In this document: positions 1 to 7,218 of the stretch, one piece after another | Layout of the letters: every line of letters begins with the position of its first letter | How positions within the stretch are numbered: position 1 is the stretch's first letter | NCBI GenBank assembly: GCA_017858295.1 | Contig: JAFMBU010000012.1 | Span: 1 to 21,655 of the forward strand | Reading direction: 5' to 3' | Length of the DNA: 21,655 nt | Source: Porticoccaceae bacterium | Lineage (GTDB): Bacteria > Pseudomonadota > Gammaproteobacteria > Pseudomonadales > Porticoccaceae | Notes under the pieces: model-generated | Told to the model about the DNA's origin: nothing | Database searches by the model: none | What the model saw: only the letters and a program-made list of their open reading frames with translations | Made by a program: the position numbers and the translations under genes

Positions 1-1567
1 GGCCTTCGTAAACATCAATCGCATGACCTAAGAATAGACGACCGCGAGCCTGAATGTTAAACAGTGCATAGGCAGCAGTTTTACCCTTGACCATGCTGAT
101 CAGAGCGCCGTTTTTGCGCGAGTGGGCTTCGCCCTCTTTTGCAAGGGCATACTTGTCAAAAATACTGGTCATAATGCCTGAGCCTGAAGTCAGGGTCAGG
201 AAGGCGCCACGGAAGCCAATCAGTCCGCGAGACGGCATAGAAAACTCCAGTCGCACGCGGCCTTTTCCGTCAGGCTCCATATTGGTCAACTCAGCTTTAC
301 GCATGCCGAGTTCTTCCATTACTGATCCCTGGTGCTGCTCTTCAACGTCGATTACAACCTGCTCAAAGGGCTCGTGAACCTTGCCGTCGACAATTTTCTG
401 CACTACTTCTGGGCGCGATACGCCCATTTCGAAGCCTTCGCGACGCATGGTTTCAATCAGTACCGACAGGTGCAGTTCACCGCGACCAGAGACAATAAAC
501 TTGTCTGGTGTATCGCCGGGTGTTACACGCAGTGCAACATTGTGAATCAGCTCTTGTTCGAGACGATCTTTAATATTTCTTGTGGTGACATATTTGCCTT
601 CGAGTCCGGCAAAGGGTGAATCGTTAACAATAAAGGTCATGCTCACTGTGGGTTCATCAACGCTCAGTGCTGGCAAGGCTTCAATATTTTCTGGGTCGCA
701 AAGCGTGTCAGAAATACTCAGGCCATCAATACCATTAATGCAAACGATATCGCCGGCGCCGGCCAATTGTGTCTCGATCTGTTCCAGTCCAAGGTAACCT
801 TTAACGTTGAGAACCTTACCTTTGCGCTCTTTGCCGTCGGCAGACTTAACTACAACCTGCTGTCCTGGCTTGAGTTTGCCGCGAGTTATTCGGCCAACAC
901 CGATAACACCAACGTAGCTGTCATAGGCCAGTGCTGAAACCTGCATCTGGAATGGGCCATCGACGTCTACCTTAGGTGATGGTACGTCCTTGACGATCAT
1001 TTCGTAGAGCGGGGTCATGTCTTCTGCCATGTCGTCGACGTCGAGACCGGCTATGCCGTTCAGTGCCGAGGCATAGATAACCGGGAAGTCGAGCTGCTCA
1101 TCAGTGGCGCCGAGGTTGTCGAACAGATCAAAGACCTGATCCATAACCCAGTCGGGACGAGCGCCTGGACGGTCAACCTTGTTGATCACAACGATTGGGC
1201 GCAAACCCTGTTCGAATGCCTTGGAGGTTACAAAGCGTGTCTGTGGCATTGGACCGTCTACGGCATCAACCAGCAGCAATACTGAGTCGACCATAGATAG
1301 AACGCGCTCTACTTCGCCACCGAAGTCGGCGTGACCAGGGGTGTCGACAATATTGATGCGGTAGTCATTCCAGTTGATCGCAGTGTTCTTTGCCAGAATC
1401 GTAATTCCGCGCTCTTTCTCCTGGTCGTTGGAGTCCATAAGGCGTTCAGAACCCACATCTTTACGATCTAGGGTGCCGGATTGGCTGAGAAGTTTGTCGA
1501 CCAGTGTTGTCTTACCGTGGTCAACGTGGGCAATGATTGCAATGTTCCGCAGGTTTTCGATGGACAT
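1..1567 (-). CDS. typA: Ribosome-associated GTPase TypA/BipA (3' end outside the window)
   Basis: This is a translational GTPase that binds the ribosome and helps 50S assembly and growth under stress and cold. Read from the ATG at 1565-1567, the protein begins MSIENLRNIAIIAHVDHGKT, which gives the P-loop (about residues 13-21). The G3 motif DTPGHADFGGEVERV and the G4 motif NKVDRPGARPD follow. After these come an EF-Tu domain II-like segment, then EF-G domain III/V-like stretches (GRGELHLSVLIETMRREGFE and MPSRGLIGFRGAFLT). About 522 residues are present. The family is usually close to 600, so roughly the last 80 residues lie beyond base 1. No strong Shine-Dalgarno sequence is visible. Typical gammaproteobacteria have typA close to glnA, and that holds here except for two intervening genes. 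Identification is firm. Confidence 0.97.
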   Translation of the reverse strand, partial: MSIENLRNIAIIAHVDHGKTTLVDKLLSQSGTLDRKDVGSERLMDSNDQEKERGITILAKNTAINWNDYRINIVDTPGHADFGGEVERVLSMVDSVLLLVDAVDGPMPQTRFVTSKAFEQGLRPIVVINKVDRPGARPDWVMDQVFDLFDNLGATDEQLDFPVIYASALNGIAGLDVDDMAEDMTPLYEMIVKDVPSPKVDVDGPFQMQVSALAYDSYVGVIGVGRITRGKLKPGQQVVVKSADGKERKGKVLNVKGYLGLEQIETQLAGAGDIVCINGIDGLSISDTLCDPENIEALPALSVDEPTVSMTFIVNDSPFAGLEGKYVTTRNIKDRLEQELIHNVALRVTPGDTPDKFIVSGRGELHLSVLIETMRREGFEMGVSRPEVVQKIVDGKVHEPFEQVVIDVEEQHQGSVMEELGMRKAELTNMEPDGKGRVRLEFSMPSRGLIGFRGAFLTLTSGSGIMTSIFDKYALAKEGEAHSRKNGALISMVKGKTAAYALFNIQARGRLFLGHAIDVYEG

Positions 1568-1597
1568 GAGAGGTACCAGTAGGCGCAAAAAGGCGCG

Positions 1598-1626
1598 ATT
1601 ATAGGCTAATTGACAGAAACTGCTAC
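1598..1626 (-). promoter_or_regulatory. Candidate sigma-70 promoter of typA
   Basis: On the minus strand a perfect -10 hexamer TATAAT lies at 1603-1598. With a 17-bp spacer, the hexamer GTAGCA (1626-1621) sits at the -35 position and matches the consensus at only three of six bases. Transcription would start near 1590, about 25 bases before the typA ATG. The perfect -10 and its location make it plausible. The weak -35 leaves doubt. Confidence 0.4.
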
Positions 1627-1637
1627 GGATCTTTTCA

Positions 1638-4031
1638 CTAGGCGGTAGATTCTTCGCTACTGATGGTGTTGCGTTCGATCAACATTCGGGTGATTGCGGT
1701 GGCTGGAGAGGGGGGTGCGATCAGGTTTCCCTGTAATAACTGACAGCCGGTATCGAGTAAAAGGTGATGTATTTCGGCTTCTTCGACGCAGGGAGCGATG
1801 CAGTTTAAGCCCACGGATTTGGTCAGCTCCACCAGCCCTTTAACCAAATTCCAAGAACTTTCCATATACGGACATTCGGCCATTAGCTTATGGGAGATGC
1901 GAATGGTATGCACATCAAATTCTCGTAACTTCTGAATTGGCAGAGTCTGGTAGCCGACGTTGTCGACGACAAAACGAATGCCCAGGGCCCTGAGGCCGTT
2001 TAGTTGCAGGGTTAGCGGATTGTGGATTTTTGGCAGAGTTTCGGTGTGAACGGCAAACACCAGAGTATTTGCTTCAATGGCGTATTTAGTCAGCAGTGCT
2101 TCAATACTCAGGGTAAACGTTGGGTGTTCCAATTCCCGCAAGCTGAGGGTGAAATAGATTTGCTGATTCTCGCGCCACAAATCCTGACGGCGCCAAAGAT
2201 CGACCTGATTAAAAATCTGTTCCAGCAGTGTTAGGGAAATATCCACAATCATCGAGCCCGACTCAAGCAGCCCGATAATTTCATTGGCGGCTATTAATTC
2301 ATTATCCGGATTCTTCCAGCGCAAAAATATTTGCAGACCGCTGATCAGATTAGTCTTGGTATCCAAAATAGGTTGGTAAAAGGGCAAAAACGATTGGTTG
2401 TTGGTGTTGTCCCGCAGCTGTTCCAGCAGAATCGCCTGATTTTGCATTTCAGATGGCAGTTTCTGGTTGTGAAAATAGTAGTTGGACTTGCCCTCCCGCT
2501 TGATGGTGTAGAGAGCCTTGTCCGCTTGCTGCAGAATTGCCTCACCATCAGAGCTGCCGTCATTAAACAGTACAATGCCTATGCTGCAGCTGATGCGGAA
2601 TTTTTCATCTTTGATCACCAGGGGCTCTCTGGCAGCATCAATTATTTTCTCTGCGACCTGGGCGATCTGCAGGCGCGAAGGCTCTTCCTCGGAGCCGAGG
2701 TTTTCCAGCAGCACGACAAATTCATCGCCGCCGAGACGGGCAACGGCCTCCTCGGTGCGGATCACCTTGCGCAGACGCTGAGCGAATAGTGCCAGTGCCA
2801 GATCGCCGTAGTGATGACCGCGAGTATCGTTAATCTCCTTAAAGTGGTCGAGATCTATAAATAGTAGCGAGCAGTAATTTTGGCTGCGCTGGGCTAAGGC
2901 GACCACACGGTTTAACTCTTCCATTAAACGATGGCGGTTAGGCAGACCGGTTAAAGGATCAAAATAGGCCTGCTGTTTGATGCGAGTCTCGAGGTTGACC
3001 CGATCGGTGACATCTTCAACAAAGGACGCCGCACCCACCACATTCATCGCCTCATCAAACAGTGGCGTATCATTCCACTCGCAGATAATCATGGTGCCGT
3101 CGCGGGTGACATTTTCCGCAGTACCGGTAAAGTCTTTGCCAAAGAGGAAAAGGTCGTTTTCCACCTGTTGCAGTAAAAAGCTCTTCTTTTTATCAAATAA
3201 AAACTCTGTGGTACGGCCCAAAACTTCTTCTTTGGCATAACCAAATATGGTCGTGGCTGCTGGATTCCAGCCGATGATTTCCCGCTCTTGATTCCACTCA
3301 ATAAATCCAAGGGGCGTCTGCTCGATCAGGCTGGTGATTTTTTGGCTGGTGGCCGTAACCACATTTGCGTGCTCTTTGGCTCTGATCATATTGCCGGTCG
3401 CCCAGCTAAAGGCCCGGCGCTCGTGGAGCTGGTGGTAATTGAGAATAAAATAGGTGAGTCCGACTAGGAGTAAAAATCCCGGGTTTATCTGGGGTTGATA
3501 GCTGAGCAGCGCAATAAACAATGGTGCAAAAACCAGGCTTAAGAAGAGGTGACGCAAAATAGGCGCTAGGGCATGGGTCAGTGGCCAGGCATAGGTCAGG
3601 GCAATCAGAGTGATAGCTGCGAAGACCGAATTTTCTATAGAGTCTGGGCTGATAAAAATTGCTGCGGCGGCACCATAAAGTGCGGCAAAGGTAAGTGATG
3701 AAGTGGTGATAAGGGCGCGTGTTCTACTGGTGCTTGGCTTGGCTTCGCGGCGGCTGCGCACTGACCAGAGCCAGGTTGTCAGGCTCGCTAGAGCAACTGC
3801 GGCAAGCCAGATCCAGTTCAGATTCCATGTAAAGACAGCGGCGCTTTGAGTATGTGCCAGCGCAACTAGAAAAATGGCGCCGACCATTGAGATACCCAGG
3901 CCTGAGGCGATGTTTTTCGAAACGTGCTGTTCCAGCTCGACCTGTATCGAGCTGTTGAGTGAGCGGGGAGTGGAGTGCTCTGCTTCCTTGAATTCCCCGA
4001 GCAAATTTTCAGTGCTCATCATCGGCTGCAT
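1638..4031 (-). CDS. Membrane-anchored PAS-GGDEF protein with degenerate EAL domain
   Basis: Predicted cyclic-di-GMP signalling protein of up to 797 residues. About six hydrophobic segments lie between residues 40 and 200 (a putative membrane sensor), followed by a PAS domain with PAC-like tail (about 225-350), a GGDEF domain (about 355-520) and an EAL-fold domain (about 540-790). The diguanylate cyclase signature GGDEF is intact at residues 434-438 (2718-2732), so c-di-GMP synthesis is likely. The upstream inhibitory site reads RTEE rather than RxxD. The EAL signature is replaced by QIF at residues 567-569 (2325-2333), and other catalytic positions are lost: the DDFG motif reads VDNVG, the KID motif reads IRIS, and the ExTE position reads AVHTE. 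The phosphodiesterase is therefore probably dead. The start is uncertain: the only AGG abuts the first ATG, so the in-frame ATG at 4022 is equally likely. Confidence 0.9.
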   Translation of the reverse strand: MQPMMSTENLLGEFKEAEHSTPRSLNSSIQVELEQHVSKNIASGLGISMVGAIFLVALAHTQSAAVFTWNLNWIWLAAVALASLTTWLWSVRSRREAKPSTSRTRALITTSSLTFAALYGAAAAIFISPDSIENSVFAAITLIALTYAWPLTHALAPILRHLFLSLVFAPLFIALLSYQPQINPGFLLLVGLTYFILNYHQLHERRAFSWATGNMIRAKEHANVVTATSQKITSLIEQTPLGFIEWNQEREIIGWNPAATTIFGYAKEEVLGRTTEFLFDKKKSFLLQQVENDLFLFGKDFTGTAENVTRDGTMIICEWNDTPLFDEAMNVVGAASFVEDVTDRVNLETRIKQQAYFDPLTGLPNRHRLMEELNRVVALAQRSQNYCSLLFIDLDHFKEINDTRGHHYGDLALALFAQRLRKVIRTEEAVARLGGDEFVVLLENLGSEEEPSRLQIAQVAEKIIDAAREPLVIKDEKFRISCSIGIVLFNDGSSDGEAILQQADKALYTIKREGKSNYYFHNQKLPSEMQNQAILLEQLRDNTNNQSFLPFYQPILDTKTNLISGLQIFLRWKNPDNELIAANEIIGLLESGSMIVDISLTLLEQIFNQVDLWRRQDLWRENQQIYFTLSLRELEHPTFTLSIEALLTKYAIEANTLVFAVHTETLPKIHNPLTLQLNGLRALGIRFVVDNVGYQTLPIQKLREFDVHTIRISHKLMAECPYMESSWNLVKGLVELTKSVGLNCIAPCVEEAEIHHLLLDTGCQLLQGNLIAPPSPATAITRMLIERNTISSEESTA

Positions 4032-4164
4032 CCTGCGGCTGATTTCAGTTGGACAAAACTCAGGCTAAGCTCTAAATATAGTCGCTTCTCAGTGATAATG
4101 GCGACTAATCAACTCCAATAATGTGAAAAAGAGCAGATATAACGTTGTTTTGACTGCTTATTTC

Positions 4165-4458
4165 TTATTTTGGATGCGTTGAGGGCAAAAGCTCGGGAAT
4201 AAAAACCGCGATCTTTTCAAAGCCACTTTTTTGCATGGCGTCAGCATGGAGACGACTCATAATCCCCTTTTCGCAATACAACAGGTAAGACTGTTGCCTG
4301 TCGAGCTCGTCGATCTGTTTCACTATTTGAAAGAATGGCAGGCAGATGATTTTATTGCCAGGCCAAACTAGCGGATTTTGCTCAGTTTCATCCGGATGGC
4401 GCACGTCGAGGATAATGTCATGGGCCTGTGGCTGGGATATTTTGGCAATGCTCGCCAT
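4165..4458 (-). CDS. Stand-alone ThiI-type rhodanese domain protein
   Basis: A 97-residue single-domain rhodanese. It matches the C-terminal domain of the tRNA sulfurtransferase ThiI better than general rhodaneses: DVRHPDETEQNPL, then CLPFFQI, then LLYCEKGIMSRLHADAMQKS, corresponding to the CERGVMSRL active loop of E. coli ThiI. The persulfide-forming cysteine is Cys62 (codon 4273-4275). In ThiI this domain hands sulfur to tRNA for 4-thiouridine and to thiazole synthesis. The THUMP and adenylating domains are absent here. The ATG has a clean CAGGAG ribosome binding site at 4466-4471, eight bases upstream, so it is a real gene start and not the tail of a longer frame. The location between typA and glnA is where pseudomonads carry full-length thiI. 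A carrier role for sulfur is inferred, and the acceptor is unknown. Confidence 0.85.
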   Translation of the reverse strand: MASIAKISQPQAHDIILDVRHPDETEQNPLVWPGNKIICLPFFQIVKQIDELDRQQSYLLYCEKGIMSRLHADAMQKSGFEKIAVFIPELLPSTHPK

Positions 4459-4576
4459 TATTGGGCTCCTGAATCCATATTGTTGCTGAAAAAGCTAGAA
4501 AGAATGGCAGAAAAGTACCGTAAAAGCATTATACTGCTGCGGCCCCGAGGCAGGCATCAATAAAATATGGATTTTA

Positions 4577-4591
4577 GCACCTAAATGGTGC
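4577..4591. promoter_or_regulatory. NtrC enhancer site, distal (glnA)
   Basis: The sequence GCACCTAAATGGTGC matches the NtrC palindrome GCACCA-N3-TGGTGC with one mismatch. Its centre is 31 bp, about three helical turns, from the next site. It lies roughly 150 bp upstream of the glnA sigma-54 promoter, like the paired high-affinity enhancers of enterobacterial glnA. Confidence 0.88.
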
Positions 4592-4607
4592 GCCTTGGTT
4601 TTATCGC

Positions 4608-4622
4608 GCACCATAACGGTGC
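4608..4622. promoter_or_regulatory. NtrC enhancer site, proximal (glnA)
   Basis: GCACCATAACGGTGC matches the NtrC consensus with one mismatch in the right arm. Together with the site centred 31 bp upstream, it would allow cooperative binding of phosphorylated NtrC dimers on one face of the helix and looping to the sigma-54 promoter downstream. Confidence 0.88.
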
Positions 4623-4729
4623 TCTTCAGTCAGGCGATGTGGATTGTTGGCTGGCTACCACTGGATGGTATTACAGGTTTGGCGCTGGCTCTAGATAGCA
4701 CAGCTGAATCTGCGCAGAGGCAGGCCTAT

Positions 4730-4745
4730 TGGCACGACTATTGCA
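4730..4745 (+). promoter_or_regulatory. Sigma-54 (-24/-12) promoter of glnA
   Basis: TGGCAC-GACTA-TTGCA is a full match to the RpoN consensus TGGCAC-N5-TTGCW, with the invariant GG (4731-4732) and GC (4743-4744) 12 bp apart. Transcription would start near 4756, leaving a leader of about 105 bases before glnA. With the two upstream NtrC sites this is the nitrogen-starvation promoter, comparable to glnAp2 of E. coli. Confidence 0.93.
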
Positions 4746-4862
4746 GTTTTTTGAGAAGTAAAAGTCTGTTGAGAATTGCTCAGGCAGTTTTGTAAGGCTC
4801 TTCTACAGGGCTTCGAATTAGAAAGCACAAATTAAAATGCACATTCCATATTGGAGGAACAC

Positions 4863-6269
4863 ATGTCTGAGAAGACTTTGAATCTTATTAAAGAAAGTGG
4901 CGCTCGCTGGGTCGACATGCGCTTTACTGATACTAAAGGTAAAGAGCAGCACGTCTCTATTCCCGTTGGTGAAGTTGGCGATGACTTTTTCGTTGAAGGT
5001 AAAATGTTCGACGGATCATCTATCGCTGGATGGAAGGGTATCAACGAATCAGACATGATTTTGATGCCAGACGACAGCACTGCTGTTCTCGATCCCTTCA
5101 CTGATGAGCCTACTGTTATCATTCGCTGTGGCATCGTTGAGCCTTCAACTATGCAGGGCTATGAGCGCGATCCACGCTCCATCGCTGAGCGCGCTGAGCA
5201 ATATCTGAACTCTACCGGCCTTGGCGATACCGCATTCTTCGGTCCAGAGCCCGAGTTCTTCGTTTTTGACGACATCAAATGGGGTGTCGACATGAGCGGC
5301 GCTTTCTACAAGATTAACTCTGACGAAGCGGCTTGGTCTTCTGGCAGTGTTTTCCCTGATGGCAACATGGGCCACCGCCCAGGCGTTAAAGGCGGTTACT
5401 TCCCAGTCCCACCAGTTGATAGCCTGCATGACCTGCGTGCTGCCATGTGTAATGCCATGGAGCAGATGGGCCTAGATATCGAAGTACATCACCACGAAGT
5501 AGGCACTGCTGGTCAGTGTGAGATTGGTGTTCGCTTTGACACGTTGGTTGCTAAAGCCGACCAGGTTCAGATCCTTAAGTACTGTGTGCACAATGTTGCT
5601 CACGCCTATGGCAAGACAGCGACCTTTATGCCTAAGCCAATTGTTGGTGACAACGGTTCTGGTATGCACTGTCACATGTCTTTCTCTAAAGACGGCGTCA
5701 ACCAGTTTGCTGGCGATGCCTATGCTGGTCTGAGCGAGATGGCTCTGCACTACATTGGCGGTATCATCAAGCACGCTAAGTCGCTGAATGCTTTTGCCAA
5801 CGCGTCGACTAACTCTTACAAGCGTTTGATCCCTGGTTTTGAAGCGCCGGTAATGTTGGCTTACTCAGCCCGTAACCGTTCTGCTGCGATCCGTATCCCA
5901 TACGTTGCTAGCCCACGTGGCAAGCGTGTAGAAGTTCGCTTTGGTGATCCAACTGCCAACCCATATCTGATGTTTGCTTCAATGCTGATGGCTGGTCTGG
6001 ACGGTATCAAGCACAAGATCCACCCTGGCGATGCAGCGGACAAAGATCTCTATGATCTGCCTGCTGAAGAAGCTGCTGCTATTCCTCAGGTTGCTGGCAG
6101 CCTGCGTGAAGCGTTGGCCGAGCTAGATGCTGACCGTGAGTATCTGACTGCTGGTGGTGTTTTCACCAATGACATGATCGATGCTTACATTGAGTTGAAG
6201 ATGGAAGAAGTTTACCGCGTTGAGCACACCACTCACCCGGTTGAGTTTGATATGTACTACAGCGTATAA
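4863..6269 (+). CDS. glnA: Glutamine synthetase type I
   Basis: Makes glutamine from glutamate, ammonia and ATP in the cytoplasm as a dodecamer. It is the main entry point of nitrogen at low ammonium. The 468-residue protein is the usual length for the bacterial GSI-beta type. Visible motifs in order are the beta-grasp start MSEKTLNLIKESGARWVDMR, the metal/glutamate site EPEFFVFD, HHHEVGTAGQCEIG, NGSGMHCHMS, the flap/ATP region KRLIPGFEAPVMLAYSARNR, and VEVRFGDPTANPYLMF. The KDLYDLP loop carries the tyrosine that is adenylylated in this subtype. The ATG at 4863 is chosen because GGAGGA at 4853-4858 sits five bases upstream. A TTG at 4851 would include the ribosome binding site in the protein. 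Transcription is predicted from the sigma-54 promoter with NtrC enhancers, and a strong terminator follows. Confidence 0.98.
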   Translation: MSEKTLNLIKESGARWVDMRFTDTKGKEQHVSIPVGEVGDDFFVEGKMFDGSSIAGWKGINESDMILMPDDSTAVLDPFTDEPTVIIRCGIVEPSTMQGYERDPRSIAERAEQYLNSTGLGDTAFFGPEPEFFVFDDIKWGVDMSGAFYKINSDEAAWSSGSVFPDGNMGHRPGVKGGYFPVPPVDSLHDLRAAMCNAMEQMGLDIEVHHHEVGTAGQCEIGVRFDTLVAKADQVQILKYCVHNVAHAYGKTATFMPKPIVGDNGSGMHCHMSFSKDGVNQFAGDAYAGLSEMALHYIGGIIKHAKSLNAFANASTNSYKRLIPGFEAPVMLAYSARNRSAAIRIPYVASPRGKRVEVRFGDPTANPYLMFASMLMAGLDGIKHKIHPGDAADKDLYDLPAEEAAAIPQVAGSLREALAELDADREYLTAGGVFTNDMIDAYIELKMEEVYRVEHTTHPVEFDMYYSV

Positions 6270-6305
6270 ATCGCTGCTTACATTCTCTACTCTGAGCAAC
6301 ACCTG

Positions 6306-6340
6306 AAAAAGCCCGCCATTGTTTCAATGGCGGGCTTTTT
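6306..6340 (+). terminator. Rho-independent terminator of glnA
   Basis: An 11-bp perfect stem (gcccgccattg / caatggcgggc, 6311-6321 and 6325-6335) with a three-base loop is flanked by AAAAA upstream and TTTTT downstream. It lies 36 bases after the glnA stop and should largely separate glnA from the downstream genes. Confidence 0.95.
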
Positions 6341-6428
6341 CTTTATTCAAAATAGGTCTAGTCTTTAAATAGCTTAATCTGGCCTCTGTGCCAGCTAGGG
6401 TTTATTAACAGACTTGCAGGCCGAAACA

Positions 6429-7016
6429 ATGAAGTCACTTTTATCTCCTTTTACAGCCATTGCCACAACCCTTGGCATCGCTCTTGTAATGGCTCTTTTA
6501 CTAAATAGAGCTGCCGCCTCAGATCCTGCTGCACCTGTATATAAAGTCGTCGATGATCAAGGCAAGGTCACCTATACGGATACGCCCGCCGCTGAAACGG
6601 CTACCAATGAGATAGTTCTGCCGGCGATTAACCCGATCTCTAGCCCAATTCCGGCTTCAATCTCGAACACTGCAGAATCCCCCGCCCCTTTAGATGCCGA
6701 GCCAGCTAAGGCCTTTACTGGCTATTCGTCTGCGGCGTTGGCGGCGCCCCTGGATGGTTCATTAGTTCACTTCGCTCAGCCAAATCTATTGGTTCAACTA
6801 GCCTTAACACCACAACTTGAAGCTGATCACCTAGTGCAGTTTTATGTCGATGGTTCCCCCTATGGCAAAGCGATTCCGGGAATATCCCTTTCTATTGGCG
6901 GACTAGAGCGCGGATCTCATCGTATTTCAGCTCGTGTGCTCTCGTCTCAGGGCGCTGTATTGGCCATTACTAACCCCGTCACGGTGCATGTGCAGCGTCA
7001 TTTTAAGCGCAATTAG
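6429..7016 (+). CDS. Secreted DUF4124 domain protein
   Basis: A 195-residue exported protein of unknown function. The N-terminus (MKSLLSPFTAIATTLGIAL to about residue 30, ending near RAAASDPAA) is a signal peptide or membrane anchor. A DUF4124 motif follows at about residues 37-55 (VYKVVDDQGKVTYTDTP). After a Pro/Ala-rich linker there is a beta-rich C-terminal region of about 80 residues (QFYVDGSPYGKAIPG, RGSHRISARVL) that resembles an immunoglobulin-like fold. DUF4124 genes commonly lie between glnA and ntrB in pseudomonads and relatives, as here, but the reason is not known. The ATG at 6429 is preferred over a TTG at 6414 because it starts the signal peptide directly. The upstream ribosome binding site is weak (GCAGG). 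No NtrC site precedes it. Confidence 0.85.
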   Translation: MKSLLSPFTAIATTLGIALVMALLLNRAAASDPAAPVYKVVDDQGKVTYTDTPAAETATNEIVLPAINPISSPIPASISNTAESPAPLDAEPAKAFTGYSSAALAAPLDGSLVHFAQPNLLVQLALTPQLEADHLVQFYVDGSPYGKAIPGISLSIGGLERGSHRISARVLSSQGAVLAITNPVTVHVQRHFKRN

Positions 7017-7035
7017 CTCTGCTTAAGTTTTGAGC

Positions 7036-7050
7036 GCACCATAATGGTGC
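7036..7050. promoter_or_regulatory. NtrC binding site upstream of ntrB
   Basis: GCACCATAATGGTGC is a perfect GCACCA-N3-TGGTGC palindrome, extended to 17 bp by flanking C and G. It is the best NtrC site in the window and lies about 100 bp upstream of the sigma-54-like elements before ntrB, suggesting autoregulation of ntrBC by NtrC. Confidence 0.9.
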
Positions 7051-7069
7051 GATATTGTCTGGGCTGGAC

Positions 7070-7075
7070 TATACT
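7070..7075 (+). promoter_or_regulatory. Possible sigma-70 -10 element of ntrBC
   Basis: TATACT is one mismatch from the -10 consensus. The -35 position (about 7047-7052) falls in the right arm of the NtrC palindrome and does not resemble TTGACA. If it is used, NtrC bound at 7036-7050 would block it, as at the E. coli glnL promoter. Weak evidence. Confidence 0.3.
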
Positions 7076-7134
7076 GACTCCTCCGATCGCCCCCGACTCG
7101 CCTATATTGGTGGCTTTCCATGATAAATCTCGAT

Positions 7135-7157
7135 TGGCTTTTGGCTTGCTTATTGCA
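7135..7157 (+). promoter_or_regulatory. Two overlapping sigma-54-like promoters of ntrBC
   Basis: Two -24/−12 registers overlap, offset by 7 bp: TGGCTT-TTGGC-TTGCT at 7135-7150 and TGGCTT-GCTTA-TTGCA at 7142-7157. In both, the GG and GC pairs are 12 bp apart, as in the glnA promoter. The second keeps the G after position -19 and is identical to the glnA element at 12 of 16 positions, so it is the better candidate. Both deviate from the consensus AC (TT instead). The NtrC palindrome about 100 bp upstream supports function. Confidence 0.65.
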
Positions 7158-7218
7158 AGACAGACTGAGGAGGCTCAGTGGTCTCCAAAATATTCATACT
7201 CGATTCGACTAGGAACTT

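Noticed and set aside
87..1604. Plus-strand frames of 71-96 codons in the first 1.6 kb
   Set aside because: They are antisense to typA, whose minus-strand frame is continuous and has all GTPase motifs.
4080..4120. AGTCGC/GCGACT inverted repeat as a terminator after the ThiI-type rhodanese gene
   Set aside because: Six pairs with a 15-base loop and no T run on the minus strand; too weak to call.
4657..4669. ACCA-N5-TGGT as a third NtrC site before glnA
   Set aside because: The spacer is five bases instead of three and the outer GC pairs are missing, so it is at best a very weak site.
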